From the NCBI GenBank assembly GCA_947164805.1, contig CAMUXX010000009.1, forward strand, positions 1-14,031: a stretch of 14,031 nucleotides of DNA, read 5' to 3'. Below are positions 8,460-14,031 of the stretch, in pieces. This DNA comes from an uncultured Elusimicrobia bacterium. GTDB lineage: Bacteria; Elusimicrobiota; Elusimicrobia; Elusimicrobiales; Elusimicrobiaceae. The notes under the pieces are model-generated. The model saw nothing but the letters and a program-made list of their open reading frames with translations, was not told the origin of the DNA and did no database searches. Numbering within the stretch: position 1 is the stretch's first letter; each line of letters begins with the position of its first letter. The translations under genes and the position numbers were made by a program.

Positions 8460-8842
8460 TATTTTTTATTGCTCCAAAGGCCGTGCAAATTGCAATATTC
8501 CCTAACTTCAATGATATTTCCTTCTGTTTTCGGGAACCATGCTTCCGGCTTAACACCTGGCCTTAAATTTGCACGCACGATTTTATTATTGTCATAAATA
8601 ACTTCAATAAATTCTATAAAGTGAACATCTAACATCGGATGTTCAACAGAACCGACTTTGACTAAATAACCGCCGTCCTTTTCTTCTACAACAGGTATAT
8701 GTTTTTCCGTCGCAGCTTCTTTTGTGTTTGCATTTTGTTTAACCATTTCTTTACCGCAACAAGACGGTGTACAAGTACCGGCGTGGACGACTTCCAAAAC
8801 ATTGTTGCAAACTTCACATTTATATATTTCATTTATTTCCAT
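8459..8842 (-). CDS. Superoxide reductase, 2Fe desulfoferrodoxin type
   Basis: A 127-residue desulfoferrodoxin that reduces superoxide to hydrogen peroxide without making oxygen, as in anaerobes. The N-terminal desulforedoxin site has Cys9, Cys12, Cys28 and Cys29. The catalytic Fe(His)4Cys site has His48 (in EKHIP), His68 (EHPM), His74 (DVHF), Cys117 and His120 (YCNLHGLW). Glu46-Lys47, next to the active site, is conserved. I chose the start at 8842 because it gives the family length and is preceded by GGGGGA. An in-frame ATG at 8920 would add 26 residues without homology and without a ribosome site. It is the first gene of a unit with the flavin reductase-like protein and rubredoxin. Confidence 0.96.
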   Translation of the reverse strand: MEINEIYKCEVCNNVLEVVHAGTCTPSCCGKEMVKQNANTKEAATEKHIPVVEEKDGGYLVKVGSVEHPMLDVHFIEFIEVIYDNNKIVRANLRPGVKPEAWFPKTEGNIIEVREYCNLHGLWSNKK

Positions 8843-8887
8843 ACTTCCCCCTTTTTTTATTATAATTTCCCCTGTTATTTTAGCGGA

Positions 8888-8920
8888 AATTTTACAATTA
8901 AAAGTTTCATTTATTTCCAT
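8888..8920 (-). repeat. Diverged upstream copy of the superoxide reductase start
   Basis: Read on the minus strand, about 33 bases from 8920 resemble the true gene start at 8842. The first 16 bases, ATGGAAATAAATGAAA, are identical, and similarity then fades. The peptides compare as MEINETFNCKIS against MEINEIYKCEVC, in the same frame 78 bases apart. It looks like a partial tandem duplication of the 5' end. The second metal Cys is not kept. Confidence 0.6.
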
Positions 8921-8931
8921 AACTTTTTTAC

Positions 8932-8960
8932 AAAAACGCGCCTTAGCGGGTAAGGCGCGT
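8932..8960 (-). terminator. Intrinsic terminator after rubrerythrin
   Basis: On the minus strand: ACGCGCCTTA, loop CCCGC, TAAGGCGCGT, then TTTT. The 10-bp GC-rich stem is perfect and starts 28 bp past the rubrerythrin stop. It separates the arginine decarboxylase-agmatinase-rubrerythrin unit from the superoxide reductase unit, which therefore needs its own promoter in the 90 bp before 8842. Confidence 0.88.
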
Positions 8961-8988
8961 TAAATTTTGTATTCTCGGCAAAACGATA

Positions 8989-9564
8989 TTACCAATTTTC
9001 ACACAAAAGTTCAAAATAACTTTGTTCGTGGGCACAAGCCGGGCATTTTTGCGGTGCTTCTTTACCTTCGTAAACGAAACCGCAATTTATACATCTCCAT
9101 TTAACAACTTCATCTTTTTTGAAAACTTTACCTTCTGTAATGTTTTCATATAAGCCTTTATATCTTTTGGAATGTTCCTTTTCTGCGACGGCAATATTTT
9201 CCATTACAACGGCAATTTCGTCAAAACCTTCTTCGCGTGCGGTTTTTGCAAAAGAAGGATACATATGTTGCCATTCTTCATCTTCACCTGCGGCAGAGGC
9301 TGCCAAATTGGTTAAAGTGTCCCCAATAATACCTGCGGGAAAAGCAGCAGTGATTTCAACAGCACCTCCTTCTAAAAATTTGAATAAACGTTTTGCATGT
9401 TCCTTTTCTTGGTTTGCTGTTTCTTCAAAAATTTTGCTGATTTGGACATAACCTTCTTTTTTTGCTTTGCTTGCAAAGAAGGTATAGCGATTTCTCGCCT
9501 GAGATTCACCGGCAAAAGCGGTTAAAATATTCTTTTCTGTTTGTGTTCCTTTTAAAGATTTCAT
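8989..9564 (-). CDS. rbr: Rubrerythrin
   Basis: A 191-residue non-haem diiron peroxidase that reduces hydrogen peroxide in anaerobes. The four-helix domain carries the metal ligands Glu20, Glu53, His56, Glu94, Glu97, Glu128 and His131 (motifs EKEH at 53-56 and EKEH at 128-131). The C-terminal rubredoxin-like domain has Cys158, Cys161, Cys174 and Cys177 in RCINCG and KCPACA. Length and spacing match the Desulfovibrio protein closely. Its start overlaps the agmatinase stop by 4 bases (ATGA), so it is cotranscribed with the polyamine genes, an unusual pairing. A terminator follows. It complements the superoxide reductase next door by removing the peroxide that enzyme makes. Confidence 0.97.
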   Translation of the reverse strand: MKSLKGTQTEKNILTAFAGESQARNRYTFFASKAKKEGYVQISKIFEETANQEKEHAKRLFKFLEGGAVEITAAFPAGIIGDTLTNLAASAAGEDEEWQHMYPSFAKTAREEGFDEIAVVMENIAVAEKEHSKRYKGLYENITEGKVFKKDEVVKWRCINCGFVYEGKEAPQKCPACAHEQSYFELLCENW

Positions 9565-10451
9565 TTTAATTTCTCCTGATTTTTTAAAGTCAAATAACCC
9601 ATCAAGCGGTATATAAGTTTTGCAGCATTAAATTCGCTGATAGGGTTGTTTTTCATCGGTGCTGTTTCCACGATATCAGTGGCAACAATTTTTTTATGTT
9701 TTACAACTTCCCTAAATAAATTTAAGGCATCATACCACATAAAACCTCCGGGCTGGGGTGTGCCTGTTCCGGGGATTACAGACGGATCAAACCCATCAAC
9801 GTCAATGGTCATATAAACGGTGTCAGTCAAATTCTCCAAAACATCTTTGATTAATTTTTTTTGATCCAAATTTTCGTGCATTAAAAATGTTTTTACATTA
9901 CCGGAATTAACATTGTCTTTTTCTTCTAATCCGATAGAACGGATACCGACTTGTACGACACGCACTTTACGGGAAGCAGGATATAAAGCACAAGCATGCG
10001 AACGTTCATCGCCGTAATATTCTTTCCTTAAATCGGCATGAGCATCAAAATGCAAGACTGAAAGTTCTTTGCCATATTTTTCAATATAAGGGTTAATTAA
10101 CGCTTGGGAAATTGAGTGTTCCCCCCCGATATAAAAAGGGAATTGTTTGTAAGTGTTTATATAATTTTTGACAAAATTTTCAATACGTGCAAAAACTTCT
10201 TCTTCAGAGCCTTCGCATTTTATTTCTTCAAAAGTTGCAATACCTTGGCGGAAAGTTTCGGTTTTTGTTTCTTCGTCAAAAAATTCTACTTGGCTAGAGG
10301 CTTCCAAAATCGCCGCCGGGCCAAGTTTCGTTCCGCCGAAATAAGACACCGTCCTTTCATACGGAACAGGAATAACGGCGAACTTAGCGGTTTTAATATC
10401 GCAAAATTCGCCGTCTAATGCTAAAAAGTTATTACTGCTTGGTTTTAACAT
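9561..10451 (-). CDS. speB: Agmatinase (ureohydrolase family)
   Basis: A 296-residue Mn-dependent ureohydrolase, expected to convert agmatine to putrescine and urea. The metal ligands are intact: His112 in GGEHS, Asp136, His138 and Asp140 in DAHAD, and Asp217 and Asp219 in IDVDGFDPS. PGTGTPQPGG (227-236) is the usual substrate-loop region. Arginase, guanidinobutyrase and agmatinase share these motifs. I choose agmatinase because the upstream gene is an arginine decarboxylase that makes agmatine. The gap to that gene is 12 bp, and a GAGG sits rather far (about 15 bases) before the ATG. The 3' end overlaps rubrerythrin. Confidence 0.9.
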   Translation of the reverse strand: MLKPSSNNFLALDGEFCDIKTAKFAVIPVPYERTVSYFGGTKLGPAAILEASSQVEFFDEETKTETFRQGIATFEEIKCEGSEEEVFARIENFVKNYINTYKQFPFYIGGEHSISQALINPYIEKYGKELSVLHFDAHADLRKEYYGDERSHACALYPASRKVRVVQVGIRSIGLEEKDNVNSGNVKTFLMHENLDQKKLIKDVLENLTDTVYMTIDVDGFDPSVIPGTGTPQPGGFMWYDALNLFREVVKHKKIVATDIVETAPMKNNPISEFNAAKLIYRLMGYLTLKNQEKLK

Positions 10452-10463
10452 AACAACTAAAAA

Positions 10464-11015
10464 CTACCTCACAAAAACAGCGGCGGCAACAACCGTTGTC
10501 CACAAACCGTCAACACAAATGGCAGATTGTGTGATATTGGTTGTTTTAACAATTTTACCGCTCATTTTCCAAATTTCTTCTTTCTGATTCCAAGTAGTAT
10601 CATTATCAAATTCCATACCTAAAGTGGTTGATAACATCATTGCGGCCAAGTCTTCAGCATAATCGCCGGCTTTTTGGTCGGCTTCGCCGAAACTATGGTG
10701 TTCTGAAATATAACCGTGTGTGTTTCTATCTTTAGGAATTGCAAGACCGACGGATGCAGAAATTAAACGTCTATTTTCATTACTTGTATTGCGGCTAATA
10801 ACGCAATGTAAAATTTGTCCGGCTGATAAGTGCTCTAAACCTTTGGAGATGGACACTACTTTACATCTCGGCGGGAAAATACTTGAGACAGGTACCAAAT
10901 TAAACTTCGCGATTTTTGCATCACGCAAGGCTTCCTCAAAGCTTGCTAATTTTTCTTTATGTCTACCTACACCTTTTGTTAAGAATATCTCTTTCGGGAT
11001 AAACGGTTCGTACAT
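10464..11015 (-). CDS. Pyruvoyl-dependent arginine decarboxylase (PvlArgDC)
   Basis: A 183-residue proenzyme that decarboxylates arginine to agmatine. It self-cleaves between Ser44 and Ser45 in VPVSSIFPP, giving a 44-residue beta chain and a 139-residue alpha chain whose Ser45 becomes the pyruvoyl cofactor. Asn39, five residues before the cleaved serine, and Glu105 in GYISEHHSFG correspond to Asn47 and Glu109 of the Methanocaldococcus enzyme. The ATG at 11015 is chosen because AAGAGGA lies about 9 bases upstream; an ATG at 11057 would add 14 basic residues. It heads the unit with agmatinase and rubrerythrin, so together the first two genes form the agmatine route to putrescine. Confidence 0.94.
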   Translation of the reverse strand: MYEPFIPKEIFLTKGVGRHKEKLASFEEALRDAKIAKFNLVPVSSIFPPRCKVVSISKGLEHLSAGQILHCVISRNTSNENRRLISASVGLAIPKDRNTHGYISEHHSFGEADQKAGDYAEDLAAMMLSTTLGMEFDNDTTWNQKEEIWKMSGKIVKTTNITQSAICVDGLWTTVVAAAVFVR

Positions 11016-11102
11016 TTTTCTTTTCCTCTTTTTAATTAAAATAGCCACAAGGGGCAATTATTTTATAAAATAATTATAACAAATATGTTACACAAATGGA
11101 CA
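11016..11102. promoter_or_regulatory. Divergent promoter region, arginine decarboxylase / M3 peptidase
   Basis: The 69-bp gap between the divergent starts is AT-rich. On the minus strand a TATAAT (11078-11073) lies 18 bp after TTGTCC (11102-11097), a plausible promoter for the decarboxylase unit that reaches into the peptidase start. On the plus strand TATAAA (11064-11069) would give a leader of only about 9 bases before the ATG at 11085. Confidence 0.4.
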
Positions 11103-13136
11103 ATTATTTTTTTAATACTTTTTTTATGCCCCTTTTCTTTATGGGGTACGGAGGATCATATGTACGACGGTAAAGGGTATTTACATTTTAATTATAAAGC
11201 AAGTGAACTTGCCCCTAAAGAAAAGGCCGCACGCGTGTCATTGGAAAATGCTTTAAACAAAATTGCAAATATTCCGGCCGCTGAAAGAACTTTTGAAAAT
11301 ACTTTGCTTGCATATGAAGAAGCACTTGATACTTATGGTGATGCTTTGGGCCAAGCAGGGTTTTTGGCTTATGTTTCTACCGACGAGAAATTAAGAAACG
11401 CAGCACTTGAACAAGCACAAATTATAAGTGCATATATGGTAGAAGTTGCAACAAGGCGCGACATTTATAAAGCCTTTAAAGAACTTGAAAGTTTAAAACC
11501 TAATCTTCCTAAAATTGAAGCAAAAATGCTTAAAGATACAATGATAGGTTTTAAAAAATCAGGCCTTGCTTTAGACGATGAAAAATTAGAACAGTTTAAA
11601 GAAATAGCAAAACAGAAATCAATAAACTCAATAAACTTTTCAAAAAATATTCGCGATTATAAAGATTATTTAGATGTTACCGAAGAAGAAATGGAAGGCC
11701 TCCCTGAAGATTTTAAAAATAAACTTGAGAAAGTTAACGGCAAATACCGCGTAACTTTAGATTACCCCGACTACGGCCCCTTTATGTTAAACGCAATTAA
11801 AGACGAACCGCGCAAGATTTTGGAATATAAATATTCACGCCGCGGCGGTAAAGAAAATGTAAAAATTTTTGAAGATACTTTAATGCTCCGCTACAAAAGT
11901 GCGCGCTTGCTCGGTTACAAAAATCACGCCGAAAACAGGCTTGATGTGCGCATGGCAAAAAATGTAAAAACCGTAAATAATTTCTTAAAAGATTTAGAAA
12001 AAAAATTAAAACCGCTTGCAAAAAAAGAACAAAAAGAATTTTTGAAATTAAAAGAACAACACACCGGCGTAAAATCAAAAGTTTTGCAACCTTGGGAAAG
12101 CGGTTATTGGATAAATTTACACAAAAAATTAAATTATAATATTGACCCGGAAATTATAAAAGAATATTTTCAAACAGATATTGTAATAAAAAATATGTTT
12201 GAAATTTTCGGTAATTTGTTCAGCGTGGAGTTTAAAGAAGTTAAAATCCCCGTTTGGCACGAAAGCGTAAAAAGTTATGCAGTTACCGACGAGGAAACAA
12301 AAAAAGTTCTCGGTTATATTTATATGGATTTGTTTCCGCGCGACGGTAAATATAAACACGCCGCGTGTTTTGATTTGGTTGAAGGTAAACTTTTAAAAGA
12401 CGGTACTTATCAAAAACCGTTTACCGCAATAGTCGCGAATTTAAATCCACCGTCTAAAAATACCCCTTCGCTTTTAAAACACGGCGAAGTGGAAACTTTG
12501 TTCCATGAGTTCGGGCATGTTTTGCATAATGTTTTAACGGAAGCAAAATATTCCTCAATTTCCGGCACTGCGGTAAGCCAAGATTTTGTGGAAGTACCGT
12601 CTCAAATTTTAGAAAATTGGGCTTGGGAACCGACAGTTTTAAAACGCATTTCAAAACATTACAAAACAGGCAAAAGTTTAGATGATGAAACAATTAATAA
12701 AATGCTTGCGGCGAAAAATCATGCCGCCGCAAACTTTTATTTAAGGCAAAACTTTTTGGCACAAATTGATATGAAATACCACACCTTAACAAAGCCTGCC
12801 GATACGACGACAATGTGGGAAAAATATGCCGCAAAAATCAAACTTACACCGATGACAAAAGACACATATCCGCAAGCAAGTTTTGACCACCTTATGGGCG
12901 GTTATGACGCCGGGTATTACGGTTATTTATGGGCGGAAGTTATTGCACAAGATTTCTTTTCCGAATTTCAAAAACACGGTTTGTTTAATAAAGAGATCGG
13001 CAAAAAATTCCGCAAAGAAATTTTGGCAGTGGGCGGCTCTTATGATGAAGAAGAACTTGTTCAAAATTTCTTGGGCCGCAAAATTTCAAATGAACCTTTC
13101 TTAAAACACATAGGTTTAGCAACTAATCAAAAATAG
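11085..13136 (+). CDS. M3-family zinc oligopeptidase, probably exported
   Basis: A 683-residue metallopeptidase of the thimet oligopeptidase / peptidyl-dipeptidase family, which cuts short peptides. Zinc ligands: His474 and His478 in FHEFGHVLH, with Glu475 as base, and Glu503 in FVEVPSQ, 29 residues after the first His as in thimet oligopeptidase. The substrate-closing MGGYDAGYYGYLW is at 604-616. From the first ATG the protein begins with a signal peptide (Lys4, hydrophobic 5-20), implying a periplasmic enzyme. That ATG has no Shine-Dalgarno. A second in-frame ATG at 11160 has a perfect GGAGG at spacing 5 and would give a 658-residue cytoplasmic form. Its neighbours do not point to a specific pathway. 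A terminator follows. Confidence 0.93.
   Translation: MLHKWTIIFLILFLCPFSLWGTEDHMYDGKGYLHFNYKASELAPKEKAARVSLENALNKIANIPAAERTFENTLLAYEEALDTYGDALGQAGFLAYVSTDEKLRNAALEQAQIISAYMVEVATRRDIYKAFKELESLKPNLPKIEAKMLKDTMIGFKKSGLALDDEKLEQFKEIAKQKSINSINFSKNIRDYKDYLDVTEEEMEGLPEDFKNKLEKVNGKYRVTLDYPDYGPFMLNAIKDEPRKILEYKYSRRGGKENVKIFEDTLMLRYKSARLLGYKNHAENRLDVRMAKNVKTVNNFLKDLEKKLKPLAKKEQKEFLKLKEQHTGVKSKVLQPWESGYWINLHKKLNYNIDPEIIKEYFQTDIVIKNMFEIFGNLFSVEFKEVKIPVWHESVKSYAVTDEETKKVLGYIYMDLFPRDGKYKHAACFDLVEGKLLKDGTYQKPFTAIVANLNPPSKNTPSLLKHGEVETLFHEFGHVLHNVLTEAKYSSISGTAVSQDFVEVPSQILENWAWEPTVLKRISKHYKTGKSLDDETINKMLAAKNHAAANFYLRQNFLAQIDMKYHTLTKPADTTTMWEKYAAKIKLTPMTKDTYPQASFDHLMGGYDAGYYGYLWAEVIAQDFFSEFQKHGLFNKEIGKKFRKEILAVGGSYDEEELVQNFLGRKISNEPFLKHIGLATNQK
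11150..11162 (+). promoter_or_regulatory. Internal ribosome binding site and alternative start in the M3 peptidase gene
   Basis: GGAGG (11150-11154), five bases ATCAT, then ATG (11160-11162), in frame with the peptidase at residue 26, exactly after the putative signal peptide. This is one of the best Shine-Dalgarno matches in the window, while the upstream ATG at 11085 has none. Confidence 0.55.
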
Positions 13137-13173
13137 TTAGTCAAAATTTTGTGTGATTTTTTTTAAAGTTTCC

Positions 13174-13217
13174 CCCCTCTTTTTTGAATTTTCAAATTTG
13201 AGGGGTTATTTTTTGCC
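13174..13217 (+). terminator. Terminator after the M3 peptidase
   Basis: CCCCTC (13174-13179) pairs with GAGGGG (13200-13205), with an inner TTTGA/TCAAA helix. It is followed by a T-rich run to 13214. It lies 38 bp past the peptidase stop. Confidence 0.75.
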
Positions 13218-13273
13218 GGTTTTTACCTAAAAATGGCCTTTTTGCGCCGATTTTGGCCTAAATTTTGATTTTT

Positions 13274-13325
13274 GTTTAAATTTAAATAAGTTCTGTGTTT
13301 TTTAAAAACAAATTTAAATTTAAGC
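13274..13325. repeat. AT-rich inverted repeat
   Basis: TTAAATTTAAAT (13276-13287) and ATTTAAATTTAA (13312-13323) are inverted copies, extendable to 14 pairs by G13274-C13325 and a wobble. The spacer itself holds the palindrome GTTTTTTAAAAAC. It lies in the non-coding stretch 13218-13400, which otherwise shows only AT-rich sequence without coding signs. It may be a curved or unwound region upstream of the promoter; its role is unknown. Confidence 0.4.
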
Positions 13326-13367
13326 CATTTTTATTTGATTTTCAATTTCATCGACGGAGATTTTATA

Positions 13368-13383
13368 AATTTTACGTAAAATT
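13368..13383. promoter_or_regulatory. Perfect 16-bp palindrome, candidate operator
   Basis: AATTTTACGTAAAATT reads the same on both strands. It ends 17 bp before the -35 region at 13401, a usual place for an activator or dimeric regulator. No regulator gene is visible nearby, so its role is a guess. Confidence 0.4.
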
Positions 13384-13400
13384 AACAAAATTTTTGATTT

Positions 13401-13431
13401 TTTACAAAACTCATTTAAAAAATGCTATACT
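13401..13431 (+). promoter_or_regulatory. Extended -10 promoter for the structured leader RNA
   Basis: TGC directly before TATACT (13426-13431) makes an extended -10. A -35-like TTTACA (13401) or TTACAA (13402) lies 19 or 18 bp upstream. The expected start of transcription is about 13438, just before the structured RNA. This is the best promoter in the window. Confidence 0.65.
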
Positions 13432-13437
13432 GTTAAA

Positions 13438-13690
13438 AACGAAGGAGTGTTTTTTAAATAATGTAAGCCATAAAAGGCTTAATACAACTTAATCTGTTTT
13501 TGGCTCCGAAAAGACGGAGAGTTAATAAAAATATTAACGAATATAGAAACCAAAAACAGTCGTGTAGGCACAAAGGAAGAGGACTAATTACCCTCTGACT
13601 TTGTGCTCAATGTTTATTATCTCAAGATAATGAACTACGGCTGTTATATTTTTGGTCTTCTATATTCCCAAAACATAATAGCCGTTTTTT
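13438..13690 (+). ncRNA. Structured leader RNA, candidate riboswitch-type attenuator or small RNA
   Basis: About 250 nt with its own promoter and terminator and no convincing reading frame. Helices in order: TAAGCC/GGCTTA (13464-13481). P1 CTGTTTTTGG (13494-13503) with CCAAAAACAG (13550-13559), closing a junction that holds CTCCG/CGGAG (13504-13519) and GTTAATA/TATTAAC (13521-13538) plus an 11-nt single strand (13539-13549). Then GCACAAAG/CTTTGTGC (13568-13606), with a tandem GA/GA internal loop and inner AGAGG/CCTCT. Then ATTATC-TCAA-GATAAT (13616-13631), and last the terminator hairpin. The strand 13539-13556 can also pair with the terminator's loop and inner arm (13649-13667), giving a competing fold. 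No clear promoter follows the terminator, so the exported-protein gene at 13745 probably depends on read-through. I recognise no known riboswitch, tmRNA, 6S or RNase P signature. Confidence 0.7.
13637..13690 (+). terminator. Intrinsic terminator inside the leader
   Basis: ACGGCTGTTAT (13637-13647) pairs with ATAATAGCCGT (13675-13685), one G-U pair included. An inner TTTTGG/CCAAAA stem (13650-13655/13668-13673) and a 12-nt loop complete the hairpin, and T13685-13690 forms the U tract. It lies 54 bp before the next gene's start. Confidence 0.88.
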
Positions 13691-13705
13691 ATTTGGCTAA
13701 AAAGA

Positions 13706-13737
13706 TTTGTGGAAACACAAAAATAAAAAATAAGGAG
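13706..13737 (+). promoter_or_regulatory. GNRA-capped hairpin followed by ribosome binding site
   Basis: TTTGTG-GAAA-CACAAA (13706-13721) is a 6-bp stem with a GAAA tetraloop. Ten bases later comes AAGGAG (13732-13737), 7 bases before the ATG at 13745. The stem strands are the same sequences as one helix of the upstream leader (13569-13575 and 13599-13605), so the two could exchange partners. Confidence 0.5.
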
Positions 13738-13744
13738 ATGTATT

Positions 13745-14031
13745 ATGAAAAAATGGTTGTTGGCAGTATTAGTAGTTGTTTCTCTCCACTCTTTATCTTA
13801 TGCTGATGGGTGGGGTTTTGCAATAAAATCCGGTATAGGCCAAAATGATCCTAAAACCGCAAAGAAACTTTGGGATGTATATGGAGGAACACTAACCAAA
13901 GCCCCAGGAATTTTTGCAGTAGAAGGCTTTTATGAAATAGAAGTTCCCCCCTCTGAAGGGGATATATTAGAAAAGGTAAACACCTTTGGTATAAGTCTAG
14001 GGTATAATGCTTATGGAAAAAATAAACTAGA
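13745..14031 (+). CDS. Exported, probably outer-membrane beta-barrel protein, 3' end off the window
   Basis: Ninety-five codons are visible before the right edge. The N-terminus is a signal peptide: Lys2-Lys3, hydrophobic WLLAVLVVVSLHSL, and a likely cleavage after SYA at residue 20. The mature start DGWGFAIKSGIGQND, then alternating aromatic and polar stretches such as FAVEGFYEIEV and TFGISLGYNAYGKNKL, look like beta strands of an outer-membrane barrel. The family cannot be named from this fragment. A strong AAGGAG lies 7 bases before the ATG. Expression probably depends on read-through of the terminator in the structured leader upstream. Confidence 0.75.
   Translation, partial: MKKWLLAVLVVVSLHSLSYADGWGFAIKSGIGQNDPKTAKKLWDVYGGTLTKAPGIFAVEGFYEIEVPPSEGDILEKVNTFGISLGYNAYGKNKL

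Noticed and set aside
8843..8920. N-terminal extension of superoxide reductase from the ATG at 8920
   Set aside because: No ribosome site precedes it, the extra 26 residues have no family counterpart, and the start at 8842 has GGGGGA.
13442..13466. AAGGAG followed by ATG-TAA as a leader peptide
   Set aside because: Spacing of 13 bases is too long and the frame has a single codon; mentioned only as a curiosity of the leader.
13603..13806. Open frame of 67 codons across the leader terminator and into the exported-protein gene
   Set aside because: It starts at a GTG inside a stable stem, crosses the terminator and overlaps a better gene in another frame; the peptide has no recognisable features.
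1..14031. CRISPR arrays, insertion sequences, tRNA or rRNA genes, prophage
   Set aside because: No regularly spaced repeats, transposase or integrase motifs, tRNA cloverleaf or rRNA sequence were seen.

Overview
The window is AT-rich and almost fully coding. It suggests an anaerobic bacterium with an outer membrane: there are two lipoproteins with lipoboxes, an exported outer-membrane-type protein, and an oxygen and superoxide defence set typical of strict anaerobes (superoxide reductase, rubrerythrin, rubredoxin, flavin reductase). My best guess is a gut-type member of Elusimicrobiota, from overall gene style only; no rRNA or other marker is present to prove it.

Layout. (1) Positions 1-6165, minus strand: a tightly packed operon read right to left, tpiA, deoC, a 920-residue DnaA-like AAA+ protein of unusual architecture, a FlgT/LPP20-like lipoprotein, and comM (YifB family), which runs off the left edge. 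Joints are overlaps or gaps of at most 16 bp. (2) 6277-7691, plus strand: a divergent folD with an altered active site, overlapping a small lipoprotein gene, closed by a bidirectional terminator. (3) 7769-8842, minus strand: superoxide reductase (2Fe desulfoferrodoxin), a flavin-reductase-like protein and a 52-residue rubredoxin, plausibly an electron chain for superoxide reduction. (4) 8989-11015, minus strand: pyruvoyl-dependent arginine decarboxylase, agmatinase and rubrerythrin. The first two make putrescine from arginine through agmatine. (5) 11085-13136, plus strand: an M3-family zinc oligopeptidase with two possible starts, one adding a signal peptide. (6) 13137-13744: a 608-bp gap with a terminator, AT-rich inverted repeats, a perfect 16-bp palindrome, a strong extended -10 promoter and a highly structured RNA of about 250 nt ending in an intrinsic terminator. 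(7) From 13745: the start of an exported, probably outer-membrane protein, cut by the right edge.

The most interesting element is the structured RNA before the last gene. It has a closed multi-branch junction, further hairpins and a terminator. A 10+7 bp alternative helix joins the junction to the terminator loop and inner arm. No clear promoter follows the terminator, so the RNA looks like a riboswitch-type attenuator of the downstream gene. It matches no riboswitch class I can recall. Second is the DnaA-like protein: it keeps the AAA+ core but has lost the DNA-binding domain IV signature and gained a long charged linker and unknown N- and C-terminal domains.
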